This document shows positions 60,072-64,000 of a stretch of 64,000 nt of DNA, one piece after another (positions within the stretch are counted from its first letter, which is position 1; each line of letters begins with the position of its first letter). The notes beneath the pieces are model-generated. The model saw nothing but the letters and a program-made list of their open reading frames with translations. It searched no databases and had not been told where the DNA came from. The stretch is from Clostridia bacterium (lineage in GTDB: Bacteria; Bacillota; Clostridia; UBA1381): the NCBI GenBank assembly GCA_017551095.1, contig JAFZMQ010000041.1:1-64000 (forward strand), read 5' to 3'. Both the position numbers and the translations under genes were made by a program.

Positions 60072-61730
60072 GTGACATACAGGTTTAAAATAGATAACGA
60101 TTATCTTGCGGAGCTATCGCATTTTGACGCTGTTTCAGGCAATAAAAATACATATTTGTGCGATTTTGATATAAATTGTGATGAAAACGGCAGCATTTGG
60201 TTTGCGGTTTTTAAAGATTCTGACGGAGTGTATGTCACGCCGATATCAGACGGAAAATGCGTAGTTCCGTATGAGATTCTTGAAAAGGAAAACATGGCAT
60301 ATCTTGGCTGTTATGCAGAATGTGACGGAGAAAAGCGGATTTCAACAAATTGGATTCCTATAAAAATCGGAAGCGGAGCATATTCCGAGGGTACGGCACC
60401 TACACCTCCTGCGGAAGATTTATGGGAAACTCTATTAAGAAACAGTGTTCCTGTAATCGGCGAAAACGGAAATTGGTTCACCTATGATATGGCGGAAGAA
60501 ACTTATGTTGATACGGGATTTGTTGCAAAAGGTGATAAAGGTGATAAAGGTGACAAAGGCGACAAAGGTGATACAGGCGAGGCAGGACATACGCCTCAAA
60601 AAAACATTGATTACTTCACAGAAGCCGATGTTGCGGAATTATATAGAAACGAAGCCAAAATTCTTGCTATGTACGGTAAATATATGATACCGACAATTGA
60701 CAAGCTTTCATTCTCATATTCTAATGGCGGTTACTTGGTTGGTGCTTTAAGTACCTCTATTTCTGGTGATGTTGTAATACCGTATGAATATAATGACGGA
60801 ACACATGGGCTATTACCTGTATATAACTTTAAATCTAATGGATTTAAGGATTGTGAGAATATAACCTCAATCATCTTACCAAGAAGTATAACAGCTATTA
60901 CAGGCGGTCAAAGATTCGCAGGTTGTACGGGAATAACTGAGATTGTAATTCCGGACAGTGTAACAACATTTAATAGCTCTAATGCATTTAAGAATTCAAA
61001 TATAACTTCTGTAACGCTTCCTGACAGCATAAGAACTTTCGGTGATAATATTTTTGAAAATTGTCCGTCAAACCTGGTAGTTTATTGCAATAGGGGAAGT
61101 AATGCAGAAAGTTATTGCAGAGCAAATAATGTTCCATGCATATATCCGCTGACGAATAGCAGTGGAGGAAAATTCAAACTGCATAAGAAGGTAATTATCG
61201 GATATTCTGTGTTGACAGCGGAGCCTTCCGATTGGGCAACTAACTATACCGATTATTATACCAGATACCATACGGAAACAGACGAAGATATGGCATATAT
61301 CGCTGTTCCGCAAGGTGAGGAAGCACCAACTTTTGAAAGCGGCACATACTATAAAAAAGCAAGTGGTGCAACAGTTTCTTACCCATGGTTTGACCTTGGC
61401 GGGAGATTTACCGAAGCAATAATTGTACTAAGCAATGTAAATTCGGGAGGCACAAATAGCGGAGTTCAATTTGTAGACAATCTTGGTAAAAGAGTTCTTC
61501 TTAGGATTACCGCTGATGGAATTATGCATTTTAAAGTTCAAAACGGTTGGATATATGGGGAATCATATGCAAACAAGACTACGCACTTGTCAGAAATAAT
61601 CCAACAGTCATACGGAGCATTACCGGGTCAATGCGGAACAACTGTCAGCCGCTGGGGAGGTGTTGTCGGGATGAATGATTTAAAAGTCGACGGCACCATT
61701 AAAATCTATGTACCCGAGGAGGATAAATAA
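60072..61730 (+). CDS. Phage tail-tip receptor-binding protein with collagen-like and BspA-type repeats
   Basis: A 552-residue protein. The N-terminal part (about 1-150) is a baseplate-anchoring type of domain. A collagen-like segment of five GDKGDKGD-type Gly-x-y steps lies at about 155-175. BspA/LRR_5-type leucine-rich repeats follow at about 225-360 (ENITSIILPRSITAITGGQRF, ITEIVIPDSVTTFNSSNAFK, ITSVTLPDSIRTFGDNIFEN). A C-terminal domain from about 370 (HKKVIIGYSVLTAEPSDWAT) closes it. It should contact the host surface. The repeats are the same family as in the host protein at 7230-9539. Start GTG 60072 after GAGGTGATATA. Confidence 0.82.
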   Translation: MTYRFKIDNDYLAELSHFDAVSGNKNTYLCDFDINCDENGSIWFAVFKDSDGVYVTPISDGKCVVPYEILEKENMAYLGCYAECDGEKRISTNWIPIKIGSGAYSEGTAPTPPAEDLWETLLRNSVPVIGENGNWFTYDMAEETYVDTGFVAKGDKGDKGDKGDKGDTGEAGHTPQKNIDYFTEADVAELYRNEAKILAMYGKYMIPTIDKLSFSYSNGGYLVGALSTSISGDVVIPYEYNDGTHGLLPVYNFKSNGFKDCENITSIILPRSITAITGGQRFAGCTGITEIVIPDSVTTFNSSNAFKNSNITSVTLPDSIRTFGDNIFENCPSNLVVYCNRGSNAESYCRANNVPCIYPLTNSSGGKFKLHKKVIIGYSVLTAEPSDWATNYTDYYTRYHTETDEDMAYIAVPQGEEAPTFESGTYYKKASGATVSYPWFDLGGRFTEAIIVLSNVNSGGTNSGVQFVDNLGKRVLLRITADGIMHFKVQNGWIYGESYANKTTHLSEIIQQSYGALPGQCGTTVSRWGGVVGMNDLKVDGTIKIYVPEEDK

Positions 61731-61731
61731 A

Positions 61732-61992
61732 ATGCAGATTCAGGAAACAATAACGATTGACGGAGTTGAATATCCGTATTTGAGAGATGCAACGCCTGAG
61801 GAACAGGCTGAGGCGGAAAAGCTGCAAAATGAATTGGAGTTGGAAACATTAAAACGCCGTCTTGCAGAAACCGACTATAAGGCAATAAAATATGCGGAAG
61901 GTTGGTATTCACAAGAAGAATATGCACCGCTTAAAGCGGAGAGGCAGATTATAAGGGACAGAATAAATAGGTTGGAGGAAGAAAATGAATAG
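61732..61992 (+). CDS. Small coiled-coil phage protein (XkdX-like position)
   Basis: An 86-residue acidic helical protein (PEEQAEAEKLQNELELETLK...AERQIIRDRINRLEEENE). Its place between the receptor-binding protein and the holin is that of the small accessory tail proteins of Firmicute phages. GAGGAGG lies 8 bases before ATG 61732; the stop overlaps the holin start by 8 bases. Confidence 0.65.
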   Translation: MQIQETITIDGVEYPYLRDATPEEQAEAEKLQNELELETLKRRLAETDYKAIKYAEGWYSQEEYAPLKAERQIIRDRINRLEEENE

Positions 61993-62416
61993 CCTAAAAG
62001 CAGTATTCTGCACTGTTTCAGGAGTTTTAGGAGTAATTTTACAAGCCTTATTTGGCGGTTGGACAGAGGATATGGTGACGCTCATTATTGTAATGTCGAT
62101 TGACTTCATTTTAGGACTTTTAATTGCAGGATTATTTGGTAAAAGCCCTAAAAGTGAGAGCGGACGCGTGTCATCAAAAAGCTGTTTTTTGGGACTTTGC
62201 AAAAAATGTACCATGCTTTTATTTGTACTTATTGCCCACAGACTTGATATTTCGCTCGGCACAGCATACATAAAGTCTGCGGCGGTTATAGCCTTTATAG
62301 TTAATGAGCTTATTTCAATTGTGGAAAATGCAGGACTAATAGGAATACCCATGCCAAGAGTTATAACAAAAGCGATAGATTTGTTAAAAAACAAAGAGGA
62401 AGATGAAAGTGCGTGA
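61985..62416 (+). CDS. Phage holin (toxin-secretion/lysis holin family)
   Basis: A 143-residue membrane protein with about three hydrophobic segments (LKAVFCTVSGVLGVILQALF, TLIIVMSIDFILGLLIAGLF, IKSAAVIAFIVNELISIVEN), matching the holin family of Firmicute phages and of clostridial toxin loci such as TcdE. It makes membrane holes that let the endolysin out. The 3' end overlaps the endolysin gene by 14 bases. Confidence 0.88.
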   Translation: MNSLKAVFCTVSGVLGVILQALFGGWTEDMVTLIIVMSIDFILGLLIAGLFGKSPKSESGRVSSKSCFLGLCKKCTMLLFVLIAHRLDISLGTAYIKSAAVIAFIVNELISIVENAGLIGIPMPRVITKAIDLLKNKEEDESA

Positions 62417-63092
62417 TACTAAGTGCCTTCACCCAAAATTGCAGAAATCCATATCTTTGTTAAAAGCAGAATGTGAAAAGCAAGACTTAAAAATCGGCAT
62501 AGGCGAGTGTTTGAGAACTGCCGAGGAGCAGGACAAGCTCTACGCCAAAGGCAGAACGGAAAAGGGCAGCATCGTAACTAACGCCAAAGGCTCAACATAT
62601 TCGTCAATGCATCAATGGGGCGTTGCCTTTGACTTTTACCGAAATGACGGAAAAGGCACATATGAAAATGGCGACGGCTTTTTTGAAAAGGTCGGAAAAA
62701 TTGGAAAAATGCTTGGTTTGGAATGGGGCGGAGAATGGAAATCTATAAAAGATTTGCCGCATTTTCAGCTTTCCGATTGGGGAAGTACAACTGCAAAACT
62801 AAAACAGATTTACAAAACGCCCGAAAACTTCTTTAAAACTTGGGAGGATGACGCTATGAGCGAAACGGAACGACAAAAATTCAATCTGCTTGTCGAGCAG
62901 GTTGAAAGGCTGACTCTTGCACAGGAAAAAGTCTATCATTATACAGCGGAATTGCCCGATTGGGCAAAGCCCACAATCCAAAAACTATTGGATAGAGACA
63001 TATATTCGGGAGTGAGCAAAAGCGATCTCAATTTGCCCGAAACGCTTATGCGGATTTTGGTAATAAATGACAGAGCAGGATTGTATAATTAG
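62403..63092 (+). CDS. Endolysin, M15-family peptidase (VanY/CwlK type)
   Basis: A 229-residue peptidoglycan hydrolase. The zinc site is visible: GECLRTAEEQDKLYAKGR, then SSMHQWGVAFDFYR (His and Asp ligands) and LPHFQLSD (last His). This fits the L-alanyl-D-glutamate or D-Ala-D-Ala peptidases of phage origin. The C-terminal about 75 residues (LPDWAKPTIQKLLDRDIYSG) look like a small wall-binding repeat. ATG 62403 overlaps the holin gene; a nearby GTG is an alternative. Confidence 0.9.
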   Translation: MKVRDTKCLHPKLQKSISLLKAECEKQDLKIGIGECLRTAEEQDKLYAKGRTEKGSIVTNAKGSTYSSMHQWGVAFDFYRNDGKGTYENGDGFFEKVGKIGKMLGLEWGGEWKSIKDLPHFQLSDWGSTTAKLKQIYKTPENFFKTWEDDAMSETERQKFNLLVEQVERLTLAQEKVYHYTAELPDWAKPTIQKLLDRDIYSGVSKSDLNLPETLMRILVINDRAGLYN

Positions 63093-63099
63093 AGATAAA

Positions 63100-63135
63100 A
63101 CGGTCGGTAAATTGCAATTTATCGGCTGTTTTTTT
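63100..63135 (+). terminator. Terminator after the lysis genes
   Basis: ACGGTCGGTAAATT / AATTTATCGGCTGT (with G-T pairs) followed by seven T. Confidence 0.75.
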
Positions 63136-63224
63136 GTAAAAAGTTTTCTTTTATATTGTTTTTAATCAAAATTTGTTTTATAATTAAGTAGAGTTTATGC
63201 CGATTAGAAAAAAGGGAGAAAAGG

Positions 63225-64000
63225 ATGAAAAGAATAGTATCATTATTTATTGTGTTTTCGCTTATAATTTTTCCTGTCCACGCCGAAGTATCGCAAATAG
63301 ATGAAATTATTTCCGATACTGCGAATTTTGTTATGAAAACTGTTAAAGAGCCGCAAATTTCCTCAATAGGCGGAGAATGGGCTGTTATCGGACTTTCAAG
63401 GAGCGGCGAGAGTGTCCCGAAGGAATACTTTGAGACCTATTATAAAAATGTTGAAAATGCCGTAAGGGAGTCAAAGGGTATTTTGAGCAGCAGAAAATAC
63501 ACGGAGTATTCAAGGGTTGTCTTGGCACTTACGCTAATAGGCAAAAACCCCGAAAATGTTGCAGGATATAACCTTGTGACGCCTATATGCGATTTTGATG
63601 CAGTTACACGCCAGGGCATAAACGGAAGTATATGGGCACTTATCGCACTTGACAGCGGGAACTATGGAGATATAGAAACAAGAGAAAAATATATCAAAGA
63701 AATTCTTGAAAATGAAATTAAAACGGGCGGTTGGTCGATGGCAAAAAATGCGGAAGAAGCAGACCCCGATGTTACGGCAATGGCACTTACCGCACTTGCG
63801 GGACATACGGACAAAGCCGAAGTCTCGGACGCAGTTGAGCGTGGTGCTCGATGCCTTTTGAAAATGCAAAATGATGACGGCGGTTTTTCAACCTACGGTG
63901 AAGCGACGGCGGAAAGTGCGGCACAGGTGATAACGGCACTTTCGACACTTGGAATAGATATTGAAAGATTTTCAAGAAACGGCGTAACACCGATTGATGC
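63225..64000 (+). CDS. Secreted toroid-repeat protein (prenyltransferase/squalene-oxidase repeat type), 3' end outside the window
   Basis: GGGAG lies 8 bases before ATG 63225 and the frame is open to the window end (258 complete codons seen). A signal peptide opens it (MKRIVSLFIVFSLIIFPVHA). From about residue 35 helical repeats appear with EWAVIGLSRSG, YSRVVLALTLIG, GINGSIWALIALDSG, PDVTAMALTALAG and QNDDGGFSTYGEATAESAAQ, the QxxDGGF pattern of alpha/alpha-toroid proteins. In Clostridia such secreted proteins are often fused to DUF4430 or SLH domains further on; that part is not visible. A cobalamin- or ligand-binding surface role is possible. It lies outside the phage cluster. Confidence 0.82.
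   Translation, partial: MKRIVSLFIVFSLIIFPVHAEVSQIDEIISDTANFVMKTVKEPQISSIGGEWAVIGLSRSGESVPKEYFETYYKNVENAVRESKGILSSRKYTEYSRVVLALTLIGKNPENVAGYNLVTPICDFDAVTRQGINGSIWALIALDSGNYGDIETREKYIKEILENEIKTGGWSMAKNAEEADPDVTAMALTALAGHTDKAEVSDAVERGARCLLKMQNDDGGFSTYGEATAESAAQVITALSTLGIDIERFSRNGVTPID

Larger units (their letters stand above)
48416..63092 (+). mobile_element. Compact prophage or phage-derived particle cluster
   Basis: 14.7 kb with a leftward repressor, an operator region, two small early genes, then small and large terminase, portal, scaffold, capsid, connector genes, tail tube, Gp15, tape-measure-like protein, Dit, tail endopeptidase-like protein, two tail-tip/fibre proteins, an accessory gene, holin and endolysin, all rightward and tightly packed. 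No integrase, excisionase, replication genes, Cro or recognisable prohead protease is present, and no flanking direct repeats were found. It may be a defective prophage, a satellite, or a domesticated particle such as a gene transfer agent. Confidence 0.75.

Noticed and set aside
60528-60582. Tandem GGTGATAAAGGTGACAAAGG units that look like a short repeat array
   Set aside because: They encode a collagen-like Gly-x-y stretch inside the tail protein; the units are 9 bases with no spacers, so it is not CRISPR. No CRISPR array was seen anywhere in the window.

Overview
The window looks like the chromosome of an anaerobic, spore-forming, low-GC Clostridia-type Firmicute, probably from a gut. The evidence is sporulation genes (YabP, YabQ, SpoVT and a SpoVB-like flippase), S-layer-homology (SLH) surface proteins, a GTP-type PEP carboxykinase, a GGGtGRT/NifU-like pair, a superoxide-reductase-like regulator and strong GGAGG ribosome sites. 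I cannot name the species. All identifications are from reading the sequence; no database search was run.

Layout. 1-9.5 kb: the 3' part of a giant SLH protein, an amino-acid-permease/GGDEF fusion and a BspA-type leucine-rich-repeat surface protein. 9.6-17.1 kb, minus strand: a HTH/superoxide-reductase-like regulator, a sugar kinase with a nucleotidyltransferase, a GGGtGRT/NifU-like pair, the ATP-PPase subunit of GMP synthase, and PEP carboxykinase. 17.3-24.5 kb: tRNA-Glu, a heterodimeric ABC exporter, a Cys-rich mini-protein, a CCA-adding enzyme and a SpoVB-like flippase. 24.6-31.3 kb: the HU-rqcP-yabP-yabQ-divIC-S1 cluster, pncB, and tsaC-phosphatase-rimI-tsaD, the last four overlapping end to end. 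31.3-38.6 kb: an accessory island with tRNA-Leu and tRNA-Gln (the tRNA-Gln 3' end is duplicated around about 270 bp of repeat DNA), tiny zinc-ribbon genes, an unlisted type I toxin/antisense-RNA pair, serine recombinases (one internally deleted), DinJ-YafQ, and gene fragments. 38.7-48.4 kb: a papain-family SLH protease, a PHP protein, a permease/HD-GYP fusion, tRNA-Pro, pyrophosphatase, sirtuin, MscS channel and SpoVT. 48.4-63.1 kb: a compact prophage-like cluster with repressor, operators, packaging, head, tail and lysis genes but no integrase, replication genes or recognisable prohead protease. 63.2 kb to the end: a secreted toroid-repeat protein cut by the window edge.

The strongest systems-level signal is a matched pair of membrane proteins. 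The same APC-family transporter module is fused to a c-di-GMP synthase domain (GGDEF) in one gene and to a c-di-GMP phosphodiesterase domain (HD-GYP) in another, 36 kb apart. Each sits beside surface-protein genes. This suggests a transporter-derived nutrient receptor pair that raises or lowers c-di-GMP and so tunes surface behaviour. Other points of note are the type I toxin-antitoxin locus, repeats that carry tRNA 3' ends, the stripped-down SOS-type prophage or particle cluster, and a phage tail protein that uses the same BspA-type repeats as the host's own surface protein.
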